NCBI RefSeq assembly: GCF_011316935.1
Contig: NZ_WLYS01000001.1
Location: forward strand, 620,001-684,000
Source of the DNA: Sphingobacterium chungjuense
Lineage (GTDB): Bacteria > Bacteroidota > Bacteroidia > Sphingobacteriales > Sphingobacteriaceae
Direction: 5' to 3'
DNA: 64,000 nt
This document shows, piece after piece, positions 1 to 8,782 of this stretch (positions are counted from its first letter, which is position 1; each line of letters begins with the position of its first letter). A model generated the notes under the pieces. The model saw nothing but the letters and a program-made list of their open reading frames with translations. It did not search any database and had not been told where the DNA came from. Both the position numbers and the translations under genes were made by a program.

Positions 1-2615
1 CGCGATATCATCTGCCCGTTTTCATCGAGCCTTTCAAAAGGATACGATACCACCGGGTAGAGCGATTGTCCTTCCCTGATACGCAGTAGATTAAGACCAT
101 CGTTGATGTTATTTCGGCTGACGCGGTCAAAGTTGCTTCGGTATTCAGTAACTGTATAGCGGTTGTAATTGTATAAAAAGCGGGTTTCGAAGTTCAAATG
201 CTGGCGGCTTATCCAGCGCACTAGCAAAGAAGCCTCCACTCCTTCGGCCTGCATGCTGCCGACGTTACGCACCACATACCGATTAGCGCCATTACTTAAA
301 TCGTTGAGTGCTGGAGCAAAGAGGTTTTCGTTCCACTTGCGGTATACATCAAGCTGTCCTGATACACGTGCCGACCACATGGAAAAGTCCAGCCCGCCAT
401 TGATCGTTCGCGTGGTTTCCCATTGCAGCTGATCATTAGCGTCTTGGGCAACCGCTGCCCGGGGTTGTCGAGATAACGGGTCTTGGCCTGCAAAGCGGAT
501 AATCGTCAGTGCACTTTTGCTGGGATCCATATTCCCGGTCATGCCGTAGGTCAGCCGCAGCTTGAACAAATCAAAAAGCCCCTGCGAGATAAACGACTCA
601 TTGTGCAGATTCCAGCCCGCACCAAACGACCACATGGGGTTCCAGCGTTCGTTCGCAGCCATCCCGAAATTATTAGAAGCATCCCGCCGTGCACTGACAG
701 TCAATAGGTACTTACCATCCATGTCGTAGCCGGCATTAAAAAAGCCAGAAACAAAGTTGTCCTGTCGCGAGCGAAACACGTGGGGATCTGGAATGAACTG
801 GTTGGTGCCTAGCAACAGGTGGCGCACCGGATCTATATAATTTACCAGTCCGGAGGTTAGTGTACCTGGATCATAACCATATACCCCACCCTGCACCAAT
901 GATTCATTAGTCTTACGCACCTCGCCGCCGGCTAGTGCGTTCAAATGATGACGCCCCCAGGATTTGGCCCATGTCAGTTGACCCCGCAAGTTATGACTCC
1001 GCAGATCCATTGTACCGTCTTGCCGGATCCCACCGATAGGTACTCTGCGCAAAGGACCGTTATCGCTAAGCTGGGTAAAGGTATTGATCAGGTTCCGAGT
1101 AAAGTAGCTACCTAGTTCACGCATGTGCAGCAATTCCTGTCTTTGGCGGTCATAGCGGTATACCGCTTGGGCGCTCAATCCATCCATAATGGTGTAGGTC
1201 AAACCCGTAGAGATAACCGCTGATGGGGTGATGGTCTGCTGGCGATCCAAGTCCTTTTCCTGTAACGGGTAGCGCCGCCAGTCCAGCAGCTGACCACTCT
1301 CCAGCATGCTATCGGCATAGCCCCGCTCCAGATTATAGTGAGGTATGTGCTGACCGTTATCATCCACCAAGTTTAGGTATGGCCGGTCGTGGTAACCTGC
1401 AGCAGGATATCCGCTATGCCCACTTCGCTGGATGCTATGAGCTAGTTGCAGGCTATTATTCCAGTGTAAGCCTTCCAGCAACCGGTAGTTGTAGTTCACC
1501 CGCATGCTGAATCTTTGCAGGCGGCTGGCAAGATTACTGACATTTCGGTCATAGCCTGCCGAGGCGTAGTAGGTTGACCCGCGGGTAGCTGAACTTAACG
1601 AGACATAATGCTGCTGATTGAATGATGGACGGTACATAAACTCTCCATACTGCTGGCGGTTATCGGTACCCGCAATATCAGCGAGCCGCCCTTGCAGAGT
1701 TTGTTCATCCAGCCTGCCATCTCGGTGAGCAAACAAACTTTCCACTACCGGAGACAGCCAGGTGCGCTGAACATTGTTTAAAAAGGAGTCGTAGACTCCC
1801 CGATCAAACATTTCCCGTTCTAACTCAACCAAGCTACGGCTATCAATCACGTTGGGATAATATAGATCCGGGATTTCACCCACAGTGATGATGGAGCTGG
1901 CCGTAATACTGCTGCGCGGGCCGCTAGTACCCTGCTTGGTAGTAATGACAATTACTCCATTACTGGCCCGGGCACCCCAGATCGAAGCCGCCGAAGCATC
2001 TTTTAGTAAAGTAATGTTTTGGACATCCAGCGGGTTAATCGATTCTATATCTCCTTGATATGGAAAATTATCTAGAATAATTAAGGGCTGGGTATTTCCT
2101 TCCATCGTATTTATGCCCCGAAGAGTAAGTGCTGGGCGCGATGCTGCCTTATCAAAAAGCAAGCTCGTCTGTCCTTCCAGTTTATCTAAAATCTTATGAG
2201 ATACGACGTTCTCCAACCTTGCCGCATCAATGGTCTCAAAAGCACCCACCGCCCGCTCTTTGGGAATGCGCTGATAACCGGTGCTGGCAGCGATATCCAC
2301 CTGCTGAATTACCCCTGAATCTTCTGTAAGTACTACATCCAGCGTTCTCAAACCTGTAGAGTAAACGATGGCGGTGTCACGAAATCCAATGAATTTAAAG
2401 GATACTAAATCACCCGAACTAAGTCCGATAAGCTGAAAAACTCCTTGTGTATCGCTTTGCTGGGTAATACCGCGAGCCTGAACAGTAACATTTACTCCGG
2501 GTAGAAAGCGTCCTGATTGGTTTCTAATTCTACCAGAGAGTGTATCTTGCTGCCCGTAACAAAAAGTAATAACAAGTACAGCAGCGATCGTGGTCAATAG
2601 ATAGCGGATACTCAT
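1..2615 (-). CDS. SusC/RagA-family TonB-linked outer membrane receptor (3' end beyond window)
   Basis: Outer membrane TonB-dependent receptor that would import a glycan or other nutrient together with a SusD-type lipoprotein. About 871 codons are visible and the C-terminal end lies outside the window. The start at 2615 gives a signal peptide (MSIRYLLTTIAAVLVITFCYG), then a carboxypeptidase-regulatory-like domain (about residues 25-110, with SGRIRNQSGRFLPGVNVTV), then the plug domain. Family signatures are seen: GYQRIPKERAVGAFE before the plug and LLKDASAASIWGARASNGV within it. The start codon overlaps the stop of the upstream thioredoxin gene as ATGA (2612-2615), so the two are probably translationally coupled. 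A susD partner would be expected further left, outside the window. The substrate cannot be told from sequence. Confidence 0.93.
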   Translation of the reverse strand, partial: MSIRYLLTTIAAVLVITFCYGQQDTLSGRIRNQSGRFLPGVNVTVQARGITQQSDTQGVFQLIGLSSGDLVSFKFIGFRDTAIVYSTGLRTLDVVLTEDSGVIQQVDIAASTGYQRIPKERAVGAFETIDAARLENVVSHKILDKLEGQTSLLFDKAASRPALTLRGINTMEGNTQPLIILDNFPYQGDIESINPLDVQNITLLKDASAASIWGARASNGVIVITTKQGTSGPRSSITASSIITVGEIPDLYYPNVIDSRSLVELEREMFDRGVYDSFLNNVQRTWLSPVVESLFAHRDGRLDEQTLQGRLADIAGTDNRQQYGEFMYRPSFNQQHYVSLSSATRGSTYYASAGYDRNVSNLASRLQRFSMRVNYNYRLLEGLHWNNSLQLAHSIQRSGHSGYPAAGYHDRPYLNLVDDNGQHIPHYNLERGYADSMLESGQLLDWRRYPLQEKDLDRQQTITPSAVISTGLTYTIMDGLSAQAVYRYDRQRQELLHMRELGSYFTRNLINTFTQLSDNGPLRRVPIGGIRQDGTMDLRSHNLRGQLTWAKSWGRHHLNALAGGEVRKTNESLVQGGVYGYDPGTLTSGLVNYIDPVRHLLLGTNQFIPDPHVFRSRQDNFVSGFFNAGYDMDGKYLLTVSARRDASNNFGMAANERWNPMWSFGAGWNLHNESFISQGLFDLFKLRLTYGMTGNMDPSKSALTIIRFAGQDPLSRQPRAAVAQDANDQLQWETTRTINGGLDFSMWSARVSGQLDVYRKWNENLFAPALNDLSNGANRYVVRNVGSMQAEGVEASLLVRWISRQHLNFETRFLYNYNRYTVTEYRSNFDRVSRNNINDGLNLLRIREGQSLYPVVSYPFERLDENGQMIS

Positions 2616-3244
2616 CGGTAAATCTGATTTATAGTGGTAATGACTTTGGGATCAACAAAACTCGAACGGGTAAAGGCATATACTGTCCCTTTAGGATTAA
2701 TCCATACTTGATAAGGGATACCAATGTGCGGAAAAAGAGATTTGATATAGCTATCCACGATAATACTGTTAAGCGTTCCACGCCAGTAACTCCCTTTAGA
2801 TCTCTGATAGCTACTCGCTACCTTTTGGAAGTCGTCTCGCGTGTCGGCAGAATTTACCAGCAGGATGTTTGCCTGGCCGGCAAAGTCTTTAGATAGGGAT
2901 TCCAGTTTACCTAGCTCTACTAAACAAGCGCCGCACCAGCTTGCCCAAAAATCCAGAATCAGCAGCTTACCGCGGTAAGATTCTAGGTTAGTGCGGATGG
3001 TATCACCGTCTTGATAGATCAGATGCTCCATGCTCCAAAAGGCTTCAGGAAGCTGTGCACCAATTAATAGGTGAGCTGAAAAAGTAACCTCCGCCTCAGC
3101 CCCACTATCATCGCGGGACTGGGCAAAGGCACTATTAACAAACACGTATGAAGTAATAATGACTGTTATGGCTATTCGTGTAAAGGCTCTATAAATGTAT
3201 TTGGATTTAGGCCAAAGCGCGGCCAAGGCGTATTGATACGTCAT
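2612..3244 (-). CDS. TlpA-like thioredoxin-family protein
   Basis: Predicted exported thiol-disulfide oxidoreductase of the TlpA/AlkHP-redoxin type, 210 residues. A hydrophobic N-terminal segment (about 21-42, ending SAFAQ) looks like a signal peptide, and the thioredoxin domain follows. The active site WCGAC has Cys104 and Cys107 after the strand LLILDFWAS, and a cis-Pro-like GIPYQVW lies near the C-terminus. The protein ends at NQIYR, close to the normal end of the fold. It is the first gene of an operon with the SusC-type receptor, and its TGA overlaps the receptor ATG. TlpA-like proteins commonly accompany SusC/SusD pairs in Bacteroidota, usually downstream, so the upstream coupled position is less usual. 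An alternative internal start cannot be excluded. Its redox partner is unknown. Confidence 0.85.
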   Translation of the reverse strand: MTYQYALAALWPKSKYIYRAFTRIAITVIITSYVFVNSAFAQSRDDSGAEAEVTFSAHLLIGAQLPEAFWSMEHLIYQDGDTIRTNLESYRGKLLILDFWASWCGACLVELGKLESLSKDFAGQANILLVNSADTRDDFQKVASSYQRSKGSYWRGTLNSIIVDSYIKSLFPHIGIPYQVWINPKGTVYAFTRSSFVDPKVITTINQIYR

Positions 3245-4076
3245 TTTAATAGGATTGATAATATTGATATTGCAACTAGCTATATCTCATCCACGCCTCA
3301 AACTATAGGCACTAGTGACTCAGGCCAAAATCATCTTTGAGTATTGAAAAAGAAAAGCTAATTTTAAAGTGCTTAAGAAAAAGAATCTACAGTTTATTTT
3401 TGCCTTGTAAAATAGAAGGATTGGCAAATTTTACTAATGTAGATTTAGAGTTCAGGAATAACCGCAATGGTATCATCTTCAGGTAGTACTATCTCCGTAT
3501 TTAAGGGGGAATATATTGGTTTGCTATTTCAATAGCAAATCAACTTGTACCTCATGGGTATCTCAAGATGCTTATTTTTATATACCTTGCCCTATCTTCC
3601 ATATCCTAACTTATTCTGGGGCACAAGTGATGTTCTTTGTTTGATGTTTCCGGGAAAACCATGGTTGCTGATCTTGAATCAGGCAAGTGGTCTTTGTACT
3701 GTACTTACGGTTCGTTTTCATAATTCTTTCTGGTTTATGATAACAATGAGAACTCGATAAGTTTGAAGGAAAACGAATTGATTATCAAAAACCAGTAAGC
3801 GTCCTCGCTACTTCTGTTCGTGGTTCCGCCAGAAACCCCTATCATCAAAAGAATCAAGGTTGCCTCAAAAGTTAACGAGGAACGCCATACTGGAATATCG
3901 CAAAGATAGTAAATCCCAGTAATAGGCGATCACTCGGTCAACTCGTGGCAATCTGGCGGATTTCGAACGAGTCAACATCGTTTCTGTAGGGAACTTCCCT
4001 ACTCGGTGTCGCATTAGTTAATCAAATATAAAAAACACTTTCAATATAATCAAATTAAAAATAAAAAAAGTGTAGT
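3245..4076. other. Gene-poor AT-rich region, probable gene remnants
   Basis: About 830 bases without a convincing gene. A 71-codon open frame at 3545-3760 (+) has no recognisable domain. An adjacent frame over about 3660-3790 reads like ordinary protein (GKTMVADLESGKWSLYCTYG) but is interrupted by stops, so this may be the remains of a degraded gene. The left end carries the upstream region of the thioredoxin-susC operon. The right end, just before 4077, is very AT-rich and probably contains the promoter of the next gene. Confidence 0.4.
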
Positions 4077-4625
4077 ATGACATGGAAACAAAACCTATCG
4101 GAAGTCATAATTAATTCGGGATTTCAATTGATTGAAATCTCAGCGTGGACAAACCTTGATATGCCAAAAATTTCTGCAATGAAAAACATGAAACACCCAA
4201 GCTTGCATTGTAAGGAGTTTTTAATTCTTAAACTTTTACTGCGTAAGGAGCATTCTCAATTAATCAAAGAAATTTTTGGTGCCGACTATTTTGAAGACAT
4301 ACGAAAGATTGTGTATAAGCCTGAATTAACTTGTTTAGGCAAGATTATTAAGGAACGACATCAATTTGAAATACTACCCAAAAAGGAGCTTGTGAAGGCT
4401 ACGAATCTCGCATCTAGTAGGATAGATTATTTAATTGAGAAGGATGACCAAAATATCAAAATTGAAGAAATAACCCGATTGGAAATAGCGCTTGGTGAAG
4501 AGGTAGGTGCCATATGCAATCTACAATTTCCAAAAATAAAACTAAATAATAAGAAGGACTATCAGCTTCGACTAAAAATGTTGAAAGAATATAACAAACG
4601 AGCTAACGAACGCCGGAAAAAATAA
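4077..4625 (+). CDS. Putative DNA-binding protein with two helix-turn-helix-like segments
   Basis: Hypothetical 182-residue protein, not assigned to a named family. The C-terminal half (about residues 86-150: LGKIIKERHQF, KKELVKATNLASSRIDYLIE, ITRLEIALG) matches the pattern of an XRE/Cro-type helix-turn-helix. The N-terminal half (about 6-55: LSEVIINSGFQLIEISAWTN, MPKISAMKN) looks like a second, more diverged copy. The C-terminus is strongly basic (KRANERRKK). The gene is AT-rich, stands alone, and sits between gene-poor DNA and a decayed insertion sequence, which suggests an acquired or orphan regulator. No obvious target operon is present. The helix-turn-helix assignment is moderately firm; the function is unknown. 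Confidence 0.6.
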   Translation: MTWKQNLSEVIINSGFQLIEISAWTNLDMPKISAMKNMKHPSLHCKEFLILKLLLRKEHSQLIKEIFGADYFEDIRKIVYKPELTCLGKIIKERHQFEILPKKELVKATNLASSRIDYLIEKDDQNIKIEEITRLEIALGEEVGAICNLQFPKIKLNNKKDYQLRLKMLKEYNKRANERRKK

Positions 4626-4748
4626 GCCATGCATTAAGTAGATCAAGGTAATCAACACTCACTATAAACTTGCAAAATCTATAATCAGATAAATTCATAT
4701 TTTAAACTTCTGTAATCTTTAACTGACCTCATCCCAAATTTAGGAGTA

Positions 4749-5540
4749 TTATAAAATAGAAAAACCTGCTGTTGTATCCTGTTTCTGTAAGTACATGTCA
4801 GGTATTAAATCACCTAAACAACTATGGAGTCTGAAGGTGTTATATCCCACTCGCCAATCTTCAATTTTCTGTTTGGCATCTTCTACTGATAGAAACCAAT
4901 GCGTATTGAAGCATTCTTATCTGAAGCTACCATTGAATGATTCAATATACGTATTATGCGTGGGCTTATCAGGTCTAGAGAATACTAACTCCACTTGCTG
5001 CTGGTAAGCCCAAAGATCCATTTCTTTGGATATAACTGAGCCACTATCAACTGGTAATTTTTAGGGCTTTACTTCTTTAAAAAGTCGGAAATCTTCCAAA
5101 AAATTCGGCCATCTGACATCCCTTTATTGCTTGTGCAACATGAATTGCCATGCATTTGCGACTATAATTATCCACTATTGTTAAGCAGCGAATTTTTTTC
5201 TGTCGAACAATGCATCAGCGACAAAGTCCATGCTCCAGCGGTCGTGTAAGTTAGAATAAGTATGTTTTTCAGAGAGGTATGTAGCTGCACGGCAGCGGCT
5301 TGGACGTCCACATCTGAGGTTTCACCCTTTTTTTATAGATCCTACAAACACGTTTATGGGTGTCGAACCAGCCTTCACATCGAAGCAAAAAGTAGATGCG
5401 CCAAAGCCCATAACAGATACGAGTTTCAGCAATATTACGAATTCTTGAGTGTAAAGGATGATCCTCGCGGCGATGTGCTTTATAAGAAATTTGACATGCT
5501 ATGCATAAAATAAACACTGTAATTCGAAACGAGCCCACTT
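4749..5540 (-). pseudogene. IS3-family transposase OrfB remnant (rve/DDE integrase core)
   Basis: Broken integrase-core transposase. Pieces read on the minus strand include an HTH_21-like region (RICYGLWRIYFLLRCEGW, about 5380), then WSMDFVADALFDRKK (about 5220), then VDSGSVISKE (about 5040) and YIESFNGSF (about 4930). These carry the D, D and E positions of the DDE triad. The frame is broken: there are in-frame stops near 5062 and at 4917-4919 (directly after ESFNGSFR), and at least one frameshift between about 5065 and 5110. The end at 4749 is the stop of the last readable frame. Non-functional. Confidence 0.75.
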
Positions 5541-5548
5541 GCTATCTT

Positions 5549-5831
5549 TCAACGTTGAGAAGGCTTCAATACTTCTTTGAAGACGCCCTGTAACATTTGC
5601 TTGTACAAACTTAGGTCTGCAACAAGTTTCTTAAGTTGTTCTTTCTCTGCTTCAAACTGGCGAAGTTTGCGTAATTCTGCCACACCAAGACAGCCGTATT
5701 TCTTCTTCCAATTGTAAGATGTCGCTTCCACTAATACCCATCTTTGGACAAACCTCTTCAACACGGGTACCCGGCTCTGCTTCCTTTATTGCAAAGGCAA
5801 TCTGCGCTTCGGTAAACTTCGAGCTTTTCAT
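5549..5831 (-). pseudogene. IS3-family transposase OrfA, frameshifted
   Basis: The N-terminal part from 5831 reads MKSSKFTEAQIAFAIKEAEP and continues to KMGIS. The continuation YNWKKKYGCLGVAELRKLRQ, a leucine-zipper-like segment and LVADLSLYKQML lie in another frame. Comparison with the usual OrfA pattern (KMGIS-EAT-YNWKKKYG) places a single-base insertion at about 5726-5729. This is the helix-turn-helix subunit that normally works with OrfB. With the frameshift and the broken OrfB it is not functional. Confidence 0.8.
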
Positions 5832-5911
5832 CCTGTTTCCTCCTATTAAAAATTAATAATTCGATCCCAAATTCTTTACTTTAAATATTCCAGTTTTATG
5901 GAAGGTGGTCA

Positions 5912-6100
5912 GGTAAACATAAAAAAATAGGGATCAATTCACTTTTCAGTGACCCCAAATATTAACGATTCAATTAATGATGAATCGAATAAAAGCTACA
6001 GGTAAGTCTTATCCAAATTATAAATCTCAACATTTCGATAAAGTAAGTATTCATGACATAAAAATTGATATTACAAGCAGATAAGAGTTTGAAATCCCCA
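5912..6100. other. Intergenic DNA between IS remnant and polysaccharide operon
   Basis: About 190 AT-rich bases downstream of the first glycosyltransferase operon (which ends at 6101 on the minus strand). A GGGATCAATTCACTTTTCAG tract ends in GTGACCCC around 5930-5955 and looks like an IS end, but no matching partner was found. No gene is seen. Confidence 0.4.
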
Positions 6101-7348
6101 CTACTGTCTCCCAACATAATTAATTGCATCATTAAACTTATGCACAATGCTGTCCCAATTATAATTATCCCTTACATAAGTGATTCCATTTTTTGAAATT
6201 TGGTTTTTCTGTTCTTCTCTTAAATTTAAAAGGTATATTAGCCCGTCATTGAAATCTCGTTGATTATAATAAATGAAACCGGCATTACTACGCGCAACGT
6301 GCATGGCTAATACAGGAGAGTACCCATTGGCTAAGACTGGTCTCCCTAAACTCAACGCTTCTAAAGTCACAATAGACAAACTTTCGAGACGCGAAGGAAT
6401 GATTAATACTTCACTATGCTGTAAATACTCGATTTTCTTCTCATCACTAATAAACCCTGTATACAGTATGCCTTGAGCTTGTGGCTTGCTCTTCATATAG
6501 TTTTTCCCAATCACAACTAGCTGAATATCTTCGCCACTAGTCTTCCTAAAATTTACAAAATAGGAAAAAAGTTCTTTAAATCCTTTTTTTTCATCTATCC
6601 GGCCGAGATATACGACGTATCTTGCTGTCATAGGCCTTTTTCTTGCGAGATTTGATGAAATGTCATCAAAACCTACGCCAGCGATATCTGATCGAATATT
6701 TTTTGTAGTAGGATAAACAGATTCGGTCAATTCCTTTTCTACAATAGAATTATACATAATGAATCGAGGACTAGCAAACAACGCTCGGAAACCGTCTAAA
6801 TAAAAAAAAGGTTCATCATGAGCTGTTGGTATTAAAATACTTTTCTGAGCAACTTGAGGTAAGCCTCTAAAAGTTGGATAGAACATATATGTAAAGAATA
6901 TGAATGCCCTATAACTATCCTTTTCTTTTCTCAAATAAGACAACATTTCTGTACAAATTGGCCCATCGTTATCTATCCACTTTTCAAATTGCTGATCGTG
7001 GTCTTTGCGCCTTTTGTACCATATTCTTTTCAAAAGCAGATAAAAAAAATTACTGAGATTAAATTTTCTGTGATAGTATTTCAAATTGCCTTGCAGATAA
7101 CGTCCCGATTGGCGAGATAGTTTTAAATTGCTTGATTCATGGTGAAACCTCAACACATCTATTCCGTCAATATCTTGCTTTCCAGCAGGATAATAATTAT
7201 CCCATTCTGGATATGCTAACGAACATGATGTAAGTACATCGACCTTATAGTTGATCTTTAGATGACCTGCTAATTGCCTGGCATGCTCTTCTGCACCGCC
7301 ATTAATTTCAGGTCCATATCGATGCACGATGATAGCTATCTTATTCAA
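6101..7348 (-). CDS. Glycosyltransferase family 4 protein
   Basis: GT-B fold retaining glycosyltransferase, 415 residues, predicted to act at the cytoplasmic face of the inner membrane in surface polysaccharide assembly. The N-terminal acceptor domain starts IAIIVHRYGPEINGGAEEHA, with the glycine-rich GGAE loop typical of GT4. The C-terminal donor-binding domain has YVVYLGRIDEKKGFKELF, and the E-x7-E motif is visible in ESLSIVTLE followed by ALSLGRPVL. It is the last gene of a four-gene minus-strand glycosyltransferase operon and lies 28 bases after its close paralogue. Donor and acceptor sugars cannot be inferred. Confidence 0.88.
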   Translation of the reverse strand: MNKIAIIVHRYGPEINGGAEEHARQLAGHLKINYKVDVLTSCSLAYPEWDNYYPAGKQDIDGIDVLRFHHESSNLKLSRQSGRYLQGNLKYYHRKFNLSNFFYLLLKRIWYKRRKDHDQQFEKWIDNDGPICTEMLSYLRKEKDSYRAFIFFTYMFYPTFRGLPQVAQKSILIPTAHDEPFFYLDGFRALFASPRFIMYNSIVEKELTESVYPTTKNIRSDIAGVGFDDISSNLARKRPMTARYVVYLGRIDEKKGFKELFSYFVNFRKTSGEDIQLVVIGKNYMKSKPQAQGILYTGFISDEKKIEYLQHSEVLIIPSRLESLSIVTLEALSLGRPVLANGYSPVLAMHVARSNAGFIYYNQRDFNDGLIYLLNLREEQKNQISKNGITYVRDNYNWDSIVHKFNDAINYVGRQ

Positions 7349-7376
7349 GGCTTAACTTCTAAGGATTATTAAATAA

Positions 7377-8618
7377 CTATTTGCTGACATAGTTGATTGC
7401 GTCCTCAAATTTACTAATTATCGTTTCCCATTTATAGTTTTTATCCACATATTCTATACCATTGGTAGCAATGACATTTTTTTCTTGCTCCTGTAAATTT
7501 AAAATTTTAAGTAATAATTCACAAAAGTTCTTATTGGTCTTGTAGATGTATCCTGCCTTACTAAGCTCAATATGTTTTTTCAAGACTAAAGACTCTTCAG
7601 TAGCAAGTACTGGCTTTCCTAATGCCATCGCTTCCAATGTTACCATTGATAGACTCTCGTATGGTGAAGGAATGACTAAGGCCTCACTATATTGGAGATA
7701 CACCAACTTTTCTTCCTCACTAATAAAACCAGTGTAGACAATATCTGGATGAACTGTTATCTCTTCCATGCTATTTTTGCCAATCATTACGAGACGCACG
7801 TGTTCCCGAATATTCTTCCTAAATTTCAGGAAAAAGGATACCAGTTCTTTACATCCTTTGTTAATATCTATTCTTCCAATATAAACAAAGTACCGTTCCT
7901 TTATTGGTCTCTCAGCAACTATTCCTCTCGGACTTGTATCAAAGCCAACTCCAGCCACATCAGATTTTATATTTTTAGACGCCGGATAGGCAGATTGTAC
8001 CAACTCCTTTTCGACAAGAGTGTTATACATGATAAATCGAGGAATCGAAAAAATCTGTTTGTATCCATCCATGTGGAAGTATGGATCATCATGAGCCGTA
8101 GGAATAAAAATACTCTTTTCTGCGACCACGGGAAGACCCTTAACTGTTGGATAGTACATAAAGGTAAAAAAAACAATTGCCTTATATTGTTTGCTTTCCT
8201 TCGTTAAAAAAGTAATCAAACCAGGACAATTTGGCCCCATTTCATCAATCCACCGGCTAAAGATTTCTTCGTGTTCATTTCTTCGTCTATAGCGAAGTTT
8301 TAAATACGATTGGATCAAAAAATTCTTCGAACCCTTGTCGCTATTATTTGATCTTACATGGCCTCGTAAGTACCTGGAGGATCTGCGATGCATTTTAACA
8401 TTTCTATCCTTTGTTTTGAAACGAATGACCTTGACTCCATTAACAAAATCCTCACCTTCCGGATAGTAATTTTCCCAAAACACATAGTCTATTGCACACG
8501 TAGTCAATACTTCAACTTCATATTTGTATTGTAAATGTTCTGCTAATTGTCTAGCGTGAAGCTCAGCCCCACCATTAACTTCCTCACTGTACCGCTGAAC
8601 CACTATTCCTATTTTATC
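7377..8618 (-). CDS. Glycosyltransferase family 4 protein, paralogue of the next gene
   Basis: GT-B glycosyltransferase, about 413 residues from the preferred start at 8618 (MDKIGIVVQRYSEEVNGGAE). An in-frame ATG at 8663 would add 15 residues, but alignment with the neighbour at 6101-7348 supports the shorter form. The GGAELHARQL loop, YFVYIGRIDINKGCKELV and the ESLSMVTLE (E-x7-E) motif are all present. The two proteins are alike along their whole length, including FIPTAHD-PFF/YFH and FIMYN-VEKEL segments, which indicates tandem duplication. It lies in the same operon as the GT2 genes upstream. Specificity is unknown. Confidence 0.87.
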   Translation of the reverse strand, partial: DKIGIVVQRYSEEVNGGAELHARQLAEHLQYKYEVEVLTTCAIDYVFWENYYPEGEDFVNGVKVIRFKTKDRNVKMHRRSSRYLRGHVRSNNSDKGSKNFLIQSYLKLRYRRRNEHEEIFSRWIDEMGPNCPGLITFLTKESKQYKAIVFFTFMYYPTVKGLPVVAEKSIFIPTAHDDPYFHMDGYKQIFSIPRFIMYNTLVEKELVQSAYPASKNIKSDVAGVGFDTSPRGIVAERPIKERYFVYIGRIDINKGCKELVSFFLKFRKNIREHVRLVMIGKNSMEEITVHPDIVYTGFISEEEKLVYLQYSEALVIPSPYESLSMVTLEAMALGKPVLATEESLVLKKHIELSKAGYIYKTNKNFCELLLKILNLQEQEKNVIATNGIEYVDKNYKWETIISKFEDAINYVSK

Positions 8619-8782
8619 CATAAATTCATTTAAATCGCCATAATTGCTCAATATTTCACTCATAGAAGGTAACGAATAGAAGTAGCATAGTGATACATCG
8701 CCAAGGAAAAACAGACCTACCCTTGTTCATTACTTTATTATATAGCTGCTTCTATTTTATCCTAAACGAACTTTATCACCCA

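Larger units (their letters stand above)
4724..5911 (-). mobile_element. Decayed IS3-family insertion sequence
   Basis: Remnant IS of about 1.2 kb, carrying orfA and orfB on the minus strand, both disrupted. Imperfect terminal inverted repeats are proposed: the left end reads TGACCTCATCCCAA from 4724, and the right end, reverse-complemented from 5911, reads TGACCACCTTCCAT (10 of 14 match, 14 of 21 if extended outward). No clear target-site duplication was found, so the borders are tentative. The size and the orfA/orfB sequence resemble the IS407/IS51-like part of the IS3 family. It cannot encode an active transposase. Confidence 0.75.

Noticed and set aside
3545..3760. 71-codon frame in the gene-poor region
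   Set aside because: No domain, no clear ribosome binding site, and composition not typical of a gene; left as part of the intergenic note.
4795..5007. Short plus-strand frame in the IS region
   Set aside because: The opposite strand carries recognisable OrfB pieces, so this frame is a shadow.
5925..5957. Second IS end near GTGACCCC
   Set aside because: No matching inverted partner or further transposase sequence was found.
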